DNA of 64,000 nucleotides from an uncultured Holophagaceae bacterium. Lineage in GTDB: Bacteria; Acidobacteriota; Holophagae; Holophagales; Holophagaceae. Both the position numbers and the translations under genes were made by a program. Every line of letters begins with the position of its first letter. The stretch's first letter is position 1. Below the pieces are notes generated by a model. It was not told where the DNA came from, ran no database searches, and was given only the letters and a program-made list of their open reading frames with translations. Shown one piece after another: positions 17,340-26,102 of the stretch. The stretch covers positions 1-64,000 of the forward strand of contig CAIPAY010000133.1 in the NCBI GenBank assembly GCA_903863195.1, written 5' to 3'.

Positions 17340-18500
17340 TTAGACGGCGCAGCGGACGAAGGCCGCGAGCAGGAGGTTGACCAGCGCCAGGGGGATCAGA
17401 TACTTCCAGGCCACGCTCATGACCTGGTCATACCGGTAGCGGGGGATGGTGCCGCGGACCCAGATGTAGGTGAACAACAGGAAGATGATCTTCGCCACGA
17501 AGAAGATGGCGTGGGGCCCGGCGATCCAGGCGCCCGCGGGCAGCAGCTGGTTGGCCAGGCCCTGCAGGCCGAAAGGCAGCAGCCAGGAGCCGCCCAGGAA
17601 GAAGCCCGCAGCCAGCGCGCTGACGACGGTCATGTTGATGTACTCGGCCAGGTAGAAGAAGCCGAACTTCATGCCTGAATATTCCGTGTGGAAGCCTGCC
17701 ACCAGCTCGTTCTCGGCCTCGGGCATGTCGAAGGGCAGGCGGTTGGTCTCGGCGAAGCCGCAGGTCAGGTAGATCAGGAACCCGAAGACCTGAGGCACCA
17801 GACCCCAGGCAGACGTGCCCGTCGCCATGCGCTGGGCCATCTCGCCGAAGTTGAGGCTGCCCGTGAGGACCACCGGGGCCAGCAGGCTGATGGCCAGGGG
17901 CACTTCGTAGCTGACCATCTGGGCAGCGCTGCGCAGGCCGCCCAGCAGGGGATACTTGGAGTTGGACGCCCAGCCCGCCAGGACGATGCCGTAGACGCCG
18001 ACGCTGGCCACACCCAGGATCCAGAGCAGGCCCACATTGATGTCGGCGATGCCGCCGGAGACCGGCAGGCCCGCGAGGCCCGGGAACCAGGAGGGGAACA
18101 CGAAGAAGGTACCGGGCACGAAGGAGATGGCGGCGAACACCACCACCGCCGAGACCATGCTCAGGGCCGGGGCGATGAAGAACACGAACTTGTCAGCCTT
18201 GGCCGGGATGATGTCTTCCTTGAGGATCAGCTTCAGCACGTCCGCCAGGAGACCGGGGATGCCGCGCCAGTAGGACAGCACCGGGATGCGGCCCCACTTC
18301 CACATGCCGCGGTTCATCCAGCCAGTGACGCCGATGTGGCCGCTGGCCACGCGGGTGGAGCCCAGGCGCTGCTGCAGGTGGCCCAGCACCTTGCGCTCGG
18401 CAAACACCGTGAGAGGCACCACCACGAAGACGAAGAGCACGACCAGCACGCACTGGATGAGCGTGATCGCGATGGACTGGAGGAGGGTCGGAGTCGGCAT
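17340..18500 (-). CDS. nuoH: NADH-quinone oxidoreductase subunit H
   Basis: 386 residues, eight helices. The start is ATG 18500, giving MPTPTLLQSI; the longer track ORF adds an unlikely leader. Quinone-site signatures are present: PLTVFAERKVLGHLQQRLG, and FAETNRLPFDMPEAENELVAGFHTEYSGMKF with the acidic loop next to the quinone chamber. It anchors the peripheral arm and couples quinone reduction to proton pumping. Confidence 0.97.
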   Translation of the reverse strand: MPTPTLLQSIAITLIQCVLVVLFVFVVVPLTVFAERKVLGHLQQRLGSTRVASGHIGVTGWMNRGMWKWGRIPVLSYWRGIPGLLADVLKLILKEDIIPAKADKFVFFIAPALSMVSAVVVFAAISFVPGTFFVFPSWFPGLAGLPVSGGIADINVGLLWILGVASVGVYGIVLAGWASNSKYPLLGGLRSAAQMVSYEVPLAISLLAPVVLTGSLNFGEMAQRMATGTSAWGLVPQVFGFLIYLTCGFAETNRLPFDMPEAENELVAGFHTEYSGMKFGFFYLAEYINMTVVSALAAGFFLGGSWLLPFGLQGLANQLLPAGAWIAGPHAIFFVAKIIFLLFTYIWVRGTIPRYRYDQVMSVAWKYLIPLALVNLLLAAFVRCAV

Positions 18501-18519
18501 GGCTGTTGATCCTCGTCGG

Positions 18520-19620
18520 CTAGCGGTCGATCTCGCCGAGCACGATGTCCAGGGTCCCGATCGCGGCGACAATGTCGGCGATCAGGCCACCCTCGGCCAT
18601 CTTGGGCAGGGACTGGAGGTTGATGAAGCCGGGCGCCCGGACGTGGAAGCGGTAGGGATTGATGGAGCCCTTCTCGCCGACGAGGTAGTAGCCGATCTCA
18701 CCCTTGGGGGCTTCGGTGGCGTGGTAGACCTCGTTGACCTCAGGCTTGAGGATCTTGGGGATCTTGGCCATGACGGGCCCTTCGGGCAGGCCGTCGAGGC
18801 ACTGCTGGATGATGCGGGCGCTCTGCCGCATCTCCGCCATGCGCACCAGGTAACGGGCGTAGGTGTCGGCCGCGGTCTGGGTGGGCACCTCGAAGTCCAT
18901 CTCGGCGTAGGCGGCGTAGGGGAAGGCCTTGCGGATGTCGTAGGGTACGCCGGCGGCCCGCAGCACGGGACCGGTGACCCCCAGGGCGATGGCATCCTCG
19001 GCGCTGAGCATGGCCACGCCGACGGTGCGTTTCTTCCAGATGCGGTTCTCGCTGAGCAGGTTCTCGTATTCCTCGAGGCAGGTGGGGAACTTGGCCAGGA
19101 ACTTCCGGGCCATCTTCTCGAAGCCCGGGGGCAGGTCCTCGCGCAAGCCGCCGATGCGGAAGGCCGTGGTGGTGAGGCGGGAGCCGCAGAAGGCCTCGTT
19201 CATGTCGAGGATGTCTTCGCGCTCACGGAAGGCGTAGAGGAAGACCGTCATTGCGCCGATGTCCAGGGCGTGGGTCGCGAGCCAGATCAGGTGCGATGCC
19301 AGGCGGTTGAACTCGTTCAGAAGCGTGCGGATGTACTGGGCGCGCCGGGGCACGGTGATGCCGAACAGCTTCTCGTTGGCCTCGGCCCAGCCGAGGTTGT
19401 TGGCCACGGCAGAGCAGTAGTCCATGCGATCGGTCCAGACCTGGCCCTGGAAGAAGGTCTGGTTCTCGCAGATCTTCTCAACGCCCCGGTGGAGGTAGCC
19501 GATGACCGGCTTGCAGTGGGTGATGGTCTCGCCGTCGAGCCGCAGCTTCACCCGGAGCACGCCGTGCGTGGACGGGTGCTGCGGGCCCAGGTTGATCTCC
19601 ATTTCCTCGTTCTTGAACAT
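18520..19620 (-). CDS. nuoD: NADH-quinone oxidoreductase subunit D
   Basis: 366 residues, the 49-kDa subunit homologue. It contains the quinone-binding histidine region NLGPQHPSTHGVLRVKL, then GYLHRGVEK, and the C-terminal PKGEIGYYLV and VRAPGFINLQSL, matching the [NiFe]-hydrogenase-derived fold without nickel-site cysteines. It forms the quinone pocket with NuoB and NuoH. It is separate from NuoC (no fusion), which lies 3 bp upstream. Confidence 0.97.
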   Translation of the reverse strand: MFKNEEMEINLGPQHPSTHGVLRVKLRLDGETITHCKPVIGYLHRGVEKICENQTFFQGQVWTDRMDYCSAVANNLGWAEANEKLFGITVPRRAQYIRTLLNEFNRLASHLIWLATHALDIGAMTVFLYAFREREDILDMNEAFCGSRLTTTAFRIGGLREDLPPGFEKMARKFLAKFPTCLEEYENLLSENRIWKKRTVGVAMLSAEDAIALGVTGPVLRAAGVPYDIRKAFPYAAYAEMDFEVPTQTAADTYARYLVRMAEMRQSARIIQQCLDGLPEGPVMAKIPKILKPEVNEVYHATEAPKGEIGYYLVGEKGSINPYRFHVRAPGFINLQSLPKMAEGGLIADIVAAIGTLDIVLGEIDR

Positions 19621-19623
19621 GGA

Positions 19624-20502
19624 TCACTCCGCCTTGGGCTGCTTGAGGTTGATTCCAAGCTGACCGGCCTTCTGGAGGGCGATGCGCTCGATCATGCCGC
19701 CCCGGTCTTCCCGGAAGGCGATGTCGCGCTGACCCCAGCCCACCACGGGGTAGTCCTTGCGCAGGGCGTGACCCTCCCAGTCGTCGGGGCACAGGATGCG
19801 GGTCATGTCCGGGTGGTTCGCAAACGAGATGCCGAGCATGTCGAAGATCTCGCGCTCCATCCAGTTGGCGCTGGGATAGACGGAGCAGGCGCTCTCAGGT
19901 ACGAAGCCCTCGGGCACGAGGATCCGGAGCCGCAGACGCTTCCGGCGGCTGATGCTGGTCAGGTGGTAGACCACGCTGTAGGTGAAGTCGGCGGCCGCGG
20001 GGTAATGGGTGGCCGACTGGTCCGCAAGCATCTCGTAGCGGAGTCCCTCATGGTCCCGGCAGAGCAGCAGGGCCTCGTGGAGGGCGCCCTTCTCCAGCTG
20101 GCAGGTGAGCTCCCCGGCCTGCTCGAAGATCTCCTCGACCTTGGCGCCGAGCAGCTCCTGGAGCAGCAGCAGGTCGGCATCCTTCGCCTCCTGAGGCCAG
20201 GGGGTCTTCAGGTCGTTGTCATCCTTGCGGGGCACGGGGCGGACCGGGGGCTTGGGGGCGTCCTTCCCGTCGGCCTCGGCCTTGGCCTTGGCGGTTTCGT
20301 AGTCGGCCTGCATCTTCTTCCACTTGGCCTCGTCGGCCTCGGCGGCGGCCTGCACTTCGGCCAGGTAGGTGCGGTAGCTCGGCAGGGGCACCGTCTTGGG
20401 CATCACCACCTGCCGCTGGGGCGAGGCGGCGTAGTCGTAGACATAGGGTCCCGCAGGGGCCTCCGGCACGTCGGGGGCCTGGGGGATGATCGGTTCCGTC
20501 AT
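19624..20502 (-). CDS. nuoC: NADH-quinone oxidoreductase subunit C, extended N terminus
   Basis: 292 residues, against about 160-220 for typical free NuoC. The conserved 30-kDa domain is the C-terminal part, with MEREIFDMLGISFANHPDMTRILCPDDWEGHALRKDYP. The first 115 residues or so are an extra Pro/Ala/Glu/Lys-rich segment (AEADEAKWKKMQADYETAKAKAEADGK) predicted to be partly coiled coil. Its stop is 3 bp before nuoD; its start overlaps the nuoB stop by one base. NuoC helps hold NuoD in the peripheral arm. Confidence 0.95.
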   Translation of the reverse strand: MTEPIIPQAPDVPEAPAGPYVYDYAASPQRQVVMPKTVPLPSYRTYLAEVQAAAEADEAKWKKMQADYETAKAKAEADGKDAPKPPVRPVPRKDDNDLKTPWPQEAKDADLLLLQELLGAKVEEIFEQAGELTCQLEKGALHEALLLCRDHEGLRYEMLADQSATHYPAAADFTYSVVYHLTSISRRKRLRLRILVPEGFVPESACSVYPSANWMEREIFDMLGISFANHPDMTRILCPDDWEGHALRKDYPVVGWGQRDIAFREDRGGMIERIALQKAGQLGINLKQPKAE

Positions 20503-21011
20503 CAGCCGACCTCCTCGAAGATGTCCTTGTACCGGTCAGCCAGGCTGCTGGTCATGATCTTGTCCTGCAGCTTCATGAACCCGTAGATGAGCGACTCGGG
20601 CCGGGGGGGGCAGCCGGGAATGAAGACGTCGACGGGGATGATCTTGTCCACGCCCTGGATGGTGTGGTACGAGTCGAAGGGACCGCCGGCAGTGGCGCAG
20701 GAGCCCATGGCGATCACCCACTTGGGCTCGGGCATCTGGTCGTAGAGGGTCTTGATCACCGGGGCCATCTTGTAGGTGACGGTGCCGGCAATGATCATCA
20801 GGTCCGCCTGGCGGGGGGTGGCGCGGAAGATGCCGGCCCCGAAGCGGTCAAAGTCGAAGCGGCTGGCGCCGGCAGCCATCATCTCGATGGCGCAGCAGGC
20901 CAGGCCGAAGGTCACGGGCCACACGCTGGTGGCGCGGGACCAGTTCATGACCTTCTCAACCTTGGTGGTGATGAGGATCTGCTCGAAGGCGGAGGGCTGC
21001 ATTACTCCCAT
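20502..21011 (-). CDS. nuoB: NADH-quinone oxidoreductase subunit B
   Basis: About 169 residues. It ligates terminal cluster N2; the ligand motifs are present ([29 protein letters not shown]). Start choice: ATG 21011 has GGGAG seven bases upstream and overlaps nuoA by 10 bp; ATG 21002 forms a TAATG overlap with the nuoA stop and is the alternative (166 residues). It sits at the quinone site with NuoD. The longer ORF-track start in this frame is not supported. Confidence 0.95.
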   Translation of the reverse strand: MGVMQPSAFEQILITTKVEKVMNWSRATSVWPVTFGLACCAIEMMAAGASRFDFDRFGAGIFRATPRQADLMIIAGTVTYKMAPVIKTLYDQMPEPKWVIAMGSCATAGGPFDSYHTIQGVDKIIPVDVFIPGCPPRPESLIYGFMKLQDKIMTSSLADRYKDIFEEVG

Positions 21012-21355
21012 GTGAGGGCTCCCTTGGACCAGATGTAGCCGTAGCCGAACAGCAGCAGGAAGAGGAAGAGGCCGAACTCGATGAAGCCGAAGACCGCCAG
21101 TTCCTTCATCTGGATCGCCCAGGGCATGAGGAACACCGTTTCCACGTCGAACACGAGGAACATCACGGCCACCAGGTAGTAGCGCACCGAGAACTTGGAC
21201 CTCGCCTCGGACGTGGGCGTGACGCCGCACTCATAGGACGAGTATTTCGCCGCGCTTGGCCAGTTGGGCCGCAGCAGCCAAGACAAATTCCAGATGATGA
21301 TTGGCAGGGCCACTGCTACCAGTATCAGCAGCAGGATGGACGCGTACCCACGCAT
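21002..21355 (-). CDS. nuoA: NADH-quinone oxidoreductase subunit A
   Basis: 117 residues, three helices, with the conserved loop [33 protein letters not shown] take ATG 21355 (MRGYAS) because GGAGG lies 4 bases upstream and the earlier ATG 21376 coincides with a candidate -10 element. It is the first gene of an 11-gene operon in the order A-B-C-D-H-I-J-K-L-M-N, with no nuoE, nuoF or nuoG. Confidence 0.95.
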   Translation of the reverse strand: MRGYASILLLILVAVALPIIIWNLSWLLRPNWPSAAKYSSYECGVTPTSEARSKFSVRYYLVAVMFLVFDVETVFLMPWAIQMKELAVFGFIEFGLFLFLLLFGYGYIWSKGALTWE

Positions 21356-21374
21356 GGAGCCTCCAGGACCAGTC

Positions 21375-21404
21375 ATTGTGGAGCCTCGGTCCCACTAAGG
21401 TCAA
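21375..21404 (-). promoter_or_regulatory. Candidate sigma-70-type promoter of the nuo operon
   Basis: Minus strand TTGACC, an 18-bp spacer, then CACAAT. Transcription would start just before the Shine-Dalgarno of nuoA. It lies in the 134-bp divergent gap shared with the GspE-like gene. Based on consensus match only. Confidence 0.4.
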
Positions 21405-21489
21405 CGCTCGAAGCCAACCCGACCGTCCTTTGTGACCCATGCCCTATTCTCAGCCATCGTCCCGGCCCCCGATCCGGTAGGATGCTTCC

Positions 21490-23121
21490 ATGTCCGTGCC
21501 GAACCCTCCGAGCCCCGCCGATTCCGCCGAGGCAGCCGATCGCGCCTTGACCGACTACAAGCCGGCCAAGGAGCTCTACCCCACCCTCGACCTCACCCGC
21601 GAGCCGGTGGACTTCGCGCTGTTCCAGGCCCTGCCCCTCGACCTGATGTTCAAGCACCACTTCGTGCCGGTGCAGGAGCGGGACGGCGCCCTCTGGCTGG
21701 CCATGGCCGACCCCCTGGATATTCCCACCCAGGACATGCTGCGCCAAAGCCTCAAGCGGCCCCTGCGCTTCGCCGGCGCCCCCCTGGCCCAGATCCAGGA
21801 AGTGCTCAAGAAGTCTGAGAGCGGCCAGAAAGTCATGGACGAGGCCGGCGAGGCCCTCAAGGTCCAGGTGCTCCGCGAGGAGGACTGGGACGACGAGGTC
21901 CTGGACCTCGAGCGCCTGACCGACAAAGACGAGGCCCCCATCGTCCGCCTGGTGGACACCACCATCTTCAACGCCCTCCAGCGCCGCGCCTCCGATATCC
22001 ACCTCGAGACCACGGCCACGGGCTTCCAGATCAAGTACCGCATCGACGGCAGCCTCTACTCCGCCGCGGACCCCATCGACCGGCGCTTCGCCTCGCCCAT
22101 CATCAGCCGCATCAAGGTCATGTCCGAGCTGGACATCGCCGAGAAGCGGAAGCCCCAGGACGGCCGCTTCAAGCTCAAGGTGCGGGGCCGGGCCATCGAC
22201 TTCCGCGTCAGCATCATGCCCACCATCCACGGCGAGGACGCGGTCATCCGCATCCTCGACAAGGAGAACCTCACCGAGGAATTCCAGTCTCTGACGCTGG
22301 AAATCCTTGGTTTTTCTGACCACGAACTGAAGCGGCTTCGCCGTTTCGCCCACGAGCCATATGGGATGTTCCTGGTGACGGGCCCCACTGGCTCGGGCAA
22401 GACCACGACCCTCTACGCGGTGCTCAGCGAGATCCGGACGCCCGAGGACAAGATCATCACCATCGAGGACCCGGTTGAGTATCAGCTCGAAGGCGTCACC
22501 CAGATCCCCGTCAACGAAAAGAAGGGCCTGACCTTCGCCCTGGGCCTGCGGTCCATCCTCCGCCACGACCCCGACAAGATCCTGGTGGGTGAGATTCGCG
22601 ACCCTGAGACCGCCCAGATAGCCATCCAGTCCGCGCTGACGGGCCACCTGGTGTTCACCACGGTCCACGCCAACAACGTCCTGGATGTGCTGGGCCGCTT
22701 CCAGCACATGGGCGTCGAGGTCTACAACTTCGTCTCGTCCCTGAACTGCATCCTGGCCCAGCGGCTCATCCGCGTCCTCTGTCCCAAGTGCAAGCGGCCG
22801 GCCCCCCCGCCGACGGCCCAGGAGCTGGAGGAGAATGACGTCGACGCAGCCTGGCTGAGTGGTGCCAAGCTGTTCGACCGCGTGGGCTGCGTGGACTGCC
22901 ACGGCACGGGGTTCCGCGGCCGCCAGGCCATCATCGAGTTCATGGGCCTCAACGACGAGCTCCGCGAGCTGCTCATCCAGCGCGCTCCGGTCCGCGAGGT
23001 CAAGGCCGCGGCCCGGCGCGGGGGCATGCAGTTCCTGCGGGACAGCGCCCTCGAGAAGGTGCGGCTGGGTCTCACCACCTTCGCCGAGATCAACAAGGTC
23101 ACCTTCCGCGACGGCGCCTGA
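21490..23121 (+). CDS. GspE/PilB-family secretion ATPase (orphan)
   Basis: 543 residues. An N-terminal T2SSE-N-like domain (about 30-110) is followed by the AAA+ core with Walker A GPTGSGKTTTL (about 297), Asp box, Walker B ILVGEIRDPET (about 363), His box TTVHANN, and a zinc-type tetracysteine element CPKCK...CVDCHGTG. Such ATPases power type II secretion or pilus assembly at the inner membrane. It stands alone: no gsp genes flank it, and the window has a separate pilB at 52868. It could be GspE of a dispersed T2SS or a second pilus motor. Its stop abuts the convergent kinase gene. Confidence 0.9.
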   Translation: MSVPNPPSPADSAEAADRALTDYKPAKELYPTLDLTREPVDFALFQALPLDLMFKHHFVPVQERDGALWLAMADPLDIPTQDMLRQSLKRPLRFAGAPLAQIQEVLKKSESGQKVMDEAGEALKVQVLREEDWDDEVLDLERLTDKDEAPIVRLVDTTIFNALQRRASDIHLETTATGFQIKYRIDGSLYSAADPIDRRFASPIISRIKVMSELDIAEKRKPQDGRFKLKVRGRAIDFRVSIMPTIHGEDAVIRILDKENLTEEFQSLTLEILGFSDHELKRLRRFAHEPYGMFLVTGPTGSGKTTTLYAVLSEIRTPEDKIITIEDPVEYQLEGVTQIPVNEKKGLTFALGLRSILRHDPDKILVGEIRDPETAQIAIQSALTGHLVFTTVHANNVLDVLGRFQHMGVEVYNFVSSLNCILAQRLIRVLCPKCKRPAPPPTAQELEENDVDAAWLSGAKLFDRVGCVDCHGTGFRGRQAIIEFMGLNDELRELLIQRAPVREVKAAARRGGMQFLRDSALEKVRLGLTTFAEINKVTFRDGA

Positions 23122-23128
23122 TCAGGCG
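23115..23128. repeat. 14-bp palindrome holding both convergent stop codons
   Basis: CGCCTGATCAGGCG is a perfect palindrome. Its centre TGATCA supplies the TGA of the GspE-like gene on one strand and the TGA of the histidine kinase on the other, so the genes meet with zero bases between them. It may act as a weak two-way hairpin. Confidence 0.75.
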
Positions 23129-25980
23129 TCCTTGCCCCGCAGTATCCCATCCAGATGCGCCTTCAGCTCCTCCAGGCTGAAGGGCTTCGCCAGGATGCTG
23201 GCCGCAGGGGTGCCCGCCACCAGCTCGGCGGCCTGCGGGGTGGCCCGACCCGTGGCCAGGACCACCGGCAGCTCTGCCCGCAGCTGGCGCAGCAGGGGCA
23301 GTGTCCCCGCTCCTCCCAGGCCCGGCATGTTCAGGTCCAGGATCACCAGGTCAAAGGGCGCTCCGGTCTCCAGCAGCGCCAGGGCCGCCTCTCCCGAATC
23401 GACGGCCTCCGGCGCGTGCCCCAGGGTCTCCAGCAAGGTGCAGAGGCTCAGCTGCAGCAGGTCATCGTCATCCACCACCAGCACCCGCAGCGGCTCGGCG
23501 TTGGGTGAAGACAGCGCGGCCACGGGGTCGGAGTCCAGCTCCCGCGCCGCCGCCGGCAGCTGGATCGTGATGCAGGTGCCCACACCCTCGGTGCTGTGCA
23601 GGGCCAGGTGCCCGCGATGGGATTTCACGGTGCCATAGACGATCGAGAGTCCCAGCCCCGTGCCCTTGCCCTGGGGCTTGGTGGTGAAGAACGGGTCCAT
23701 GGCCCTGGCCATCACCTCCGGCGGCATCCCCAGGCCTGAGTCCTGGATCTCCAGCTCTACCAGCGTGGGCCCGGCGTTCCGGGTACGCAGCGCGAGGGTG
23801 CCACCCTCGGGCATGGCATCCACCGCGTTCACGCAGAGGTTCATCAGGGCGTGACCCAGTGCGGCGGGATCCCCCAGGACCGGGGCCAGGCCCGGGTCGA
23901 GCTCCATCTCGAGGCAGACCCGCTGCAGGGTGGTGTGCTCCAGCAGGGCCGTCTGCTCCCGCACGACCTCGTTCAGGTTGACGAGCCGCTCCTCAGTGAT
24001 GCCCTGCCGGGCGAAGCCCAGCAGCCCCTGCACCAGCGTCCGGCCCCGGAGACAGGCCTTGGTGATGGTCTCCATGCTGCGCTGCTGGGAGGAGCCCTGG
24101 GGCGCCAGGGTCTCCTGGATCGAGGACAGGGCCATGATGGCCCCCAGCACGTTGTTCATGTCATGGGCCACGCCGCCGGCGAGGCTGCCGAGGCTCTCCA
24201 TCTTCTGGGCCCGCTGGAACTGGTGCTCCAGCTCCAGCCGCTCATGCTCGAGCCGCTTCCGGTCGGTCATGTCCCGGACATAGGCCACGAACTGTCCAGT
24301 GTCCGGCAGGTGGGTGGCAGAGACCTCCACGGGCAGGGTCGTGCCATCCCTCCGCCGGTGGACGGACTCGAAGATGTCCGAGCCCTTCTGGAGGATCAGC
24401 GCGAAGTGGGCCCGGGTTTCCGCCTGGCTCTCCACCGCCTCCAGGTCACCCGGGGTCTTGCCCAGGAGCTCTTCCCGGCTGTATCCCAGCATGAGGCAGG
24501 CCGCGTCGTTGACCTCGAGGATCCGGCCCTGGGCGTCCAGCAGCCAGACCGCGTCCATGGCTGTGCGCAGCATGCTGAGGTGCTGGGCCTGGCTGGCGAA
24601 AAGCGCGGCCTCCGCCTGCTTGCGCTTGGAGATGTCCACGAAGGACACCAGCACCCGCCCCCAGGTGTCCTCGAAGCCCGGCTGGATCCGCACGCTGGTG
24701 TCCAGCACCAGAGACCTGCCCTCTAGGTCGGCGAGCGGCACCTCGCCCCGGAAGAACCCGCCACCCTCCGCCAGGGTCAGGATCTCCTCCCGGAACAGCT
24801 CCAGGGACTCGGGCGTGAAGAAGGCCGGCAGCCTGGGCGCCCCCGCCTCCCGCACGAGGATGCCCAGTGCCTGGGCGCTGGCCTGGTTGACCGCCAGGAT
24901 GCGGACCAGGCCCGCCAGCGCCGCCACCTGTTCGGGGTGGGCCTCCAGATAGGCACGCAGGTCGCTGCCGTGCGCCTCGCGCAGACGGTCCAGGGCCTGC
25001 TTGAGGTCGGAAAAGTCCTCTTCGGAGATGCCGATGGGGGCATGGTCGAAGAGGGCGCGGTAGCGGCCCTCGCTGCCGAGGAGCTCCTGCTCGGTGCGCT
25101 TCTTCTCCGCGACCTCCCAGGCCAGGTCCGCGAACTGCTGGACCGTCTCCACATCCCTCGGACCGTAGGGGTCGGGCTTGTTGCCCACCCCCAGCAACGC
25201 GACGATGCGCCCCCCGCGCAGCACGGGCACCACCAGCTCCCGAAGCACCTGCGCATGACCCTCCGGCAGACCCTTGCGATGGGGGAGGCTGGGATAGTCA
25301 TTGTGGATGACCGGCACCCCCTGCCGGACCGCGTCCACCCAGACTCCGGCCTGACTCACCGGGTAGTGGAGGCCGTGGCCCTCGGCCCTGCAGAAGTCCC
25401 GGCCCGTGCGGGTGCTCCAGGCCTGGAGAGTCAGGGTCTCCTGGTCCGGGTCCATGAAGTGGTAGAAGCCGATGCAGCTGCCCGTCAGGAGCTCGGCCTC
25501 GTCCAGGGTGGCCCGCAGGATGGCCTCCAGCGTGGCCGTGGCGGCCAGATCCCCGATGCGGGTCCGAGCCGCCAGGATGGCCTGGGCATAGTAAGCCTCC
25601 GTGCGATCCTCGAAGGTCATCAACAGGCCGCCCTCGGCCAGGGGCGTCGTCGAAACCTCCAGCCAGGCATGGACCCCATCCTCCCAGCCCAGCCCGACCA
25701 TGGCCCGCGCCGGAGCGCCCTGGTCCAGGCTCTGGGTGCCGGGGAAGTCCTCCGAGGCCAGCGCCGTCCCTCCCACGGCCAGCAGACGGCAGTCCGTCCG
25801 GAACAGCCCTTGGCTCAGGAGGCCGCTCCGGTCCTGCCGAAGCAGGCGCTGGGCCACGCCATTGGCCTCGATCACCCGGCCGGTGTCGTCCAGGAGCACG
25901 ATCCCCTGGGGCAGCGCCTCCAGCAACGGATCCCACTCCTGCCGAGCAGGAGACCTGGGGTTCTGGACCGGTTCAGACAT
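23122..25980 (-). CDS. Hybrid histidine kinase: PAS-GAF-PAS-PAS-HisKA-HATPase-REC
   Basis: 952 residues, no clear membrane segments, so probably cytoplasmic. In order: a PAS domain (about 15-125), a GAF domain (about 145-300, LTGSCIGFYHFMDP), a PAS-like region (about 300-450), a second PAS (about 455-575, LDAQGRILEVNDAACLMLGYSREELLG), HisKA with the phosphoacceptor His near 605 (GGVAHDMNNVLGA), HATPase_c with DSGLGMPPE and GTGLGLSIV, and a C-terminal receiver with Asp in ILDLNMPG. It senses an unknown cytosolic signal. As the phosphate can go to its own receiver, a phosphotransfer partner elsewhere is likely. Confidence 0.92.
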   Translation of the reverse strand: MSEPVQNPRSPARQEWDPLLEALPQGIVLLDDTGRVIEANGVAQRLLRQDRSGLLSQGLFRTDCRLLAVGGTALASEDFPGTQSLDQGAPARAMVGLGWEDGVHAWLEVSTTPLAEGGLLMTFEDRTEAYYAQAILAARTRIGDLAATATLEAILRATLDEAELLTGSCIGFYHFMDPDQETLTLQAWSTRTGRDFCRAEGHGLHYPVSQAGVWVDAVRQGVPVIHNDYPSLPHRKGLPEGHAQVLRELVVPVLRGGRIVALLGVGNKPDPYGPRDVETVQQFADLAWEVAEKKRTEQELLGSEGRYRALFDHAPIGISEEDFSDLKQALDRLREAHGSDLRAYLEAHPEQVAALAGLVRILAVNQASAQALGILVREAGAPRLPAFFTPESLELFREEILTLAEGGGFFRGEVPLADLEGRSLVLDTSVRIQPGFEDTWGRVLVSFVDISKRKQAEAALFASQAQHLSMLRTAMDAVWLLDAQGRILEVNDAACLMLGYSREELLGKTPGDLEAVESQAETRAHFALILQKGSDIFESVHRRRDGTTLPVEVSATHLPDTGQFVAYVRDMTDRKRLEHERLELEHQFQRAQKMESLGSLAGGVAHDMNNVLGAIMALSSIQETLAPQGSSQQRSMETITKACLRGRTLVQGLLGFARQGITEERLVNLNEVVREQTALLEHTTLQRVCLEMELDPGLAPVLGDPAALGHALMNLCVNAVDAMPEGGTLALRTRNAGPTLVELEIQDSGLGMPPEVMARAMDPFFTTKPQGKGTGLGLSIVYGTVKSHRGHLALHSTEGVGTCITIQLPAAARELDSDPVAALSSPNAEPLRVLVVDDDDLLQLSLCTLLETLGHAPEAVDSGEAALALLETGAPFDLVILDLNMPGLGGAGTLPLLRQLRAELPVVLATGRATPQAAELVAGTPAASILAKPFSLEELKAHLDGILRGKDA

Positions 25981-26052
25981 GGGACACGTGGAGGAACTCC
26001 TGCCCCCCTCCTATCGGATCAGGTGACCTCTTGATGAATTTAGCGCGCCGGT

Positions 26053-26092
26053 CGTAACAAAACCCGACGCGGCCGCGTGGGGTTTTGTTACG
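26053..26092. repeat. 40-nt near-perfect palindrome, likely terminator hairpin
   Basis: CGTAACAAAACCC and GGGTTTTGTTACG flank a core that is itself palindromic (ACGCGGCCGCGT), so the 40 bases fold with a single mismatch per arm. It lies just past the ABC exporter stop and before the kinase start, both on the minus strand. There is no clear T-run after it. It may terminate the exporter transcript, or act as a protein-binding palindrome. Confidence 0.7.
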
Positions 26093-26102
26093 GCCTCTAA
26101 GA

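Noticed and set aside
18286-20586. 766-aa plus-strand ORF
   Set aside because: Antisense of nuoH, nuoD and nuoC.
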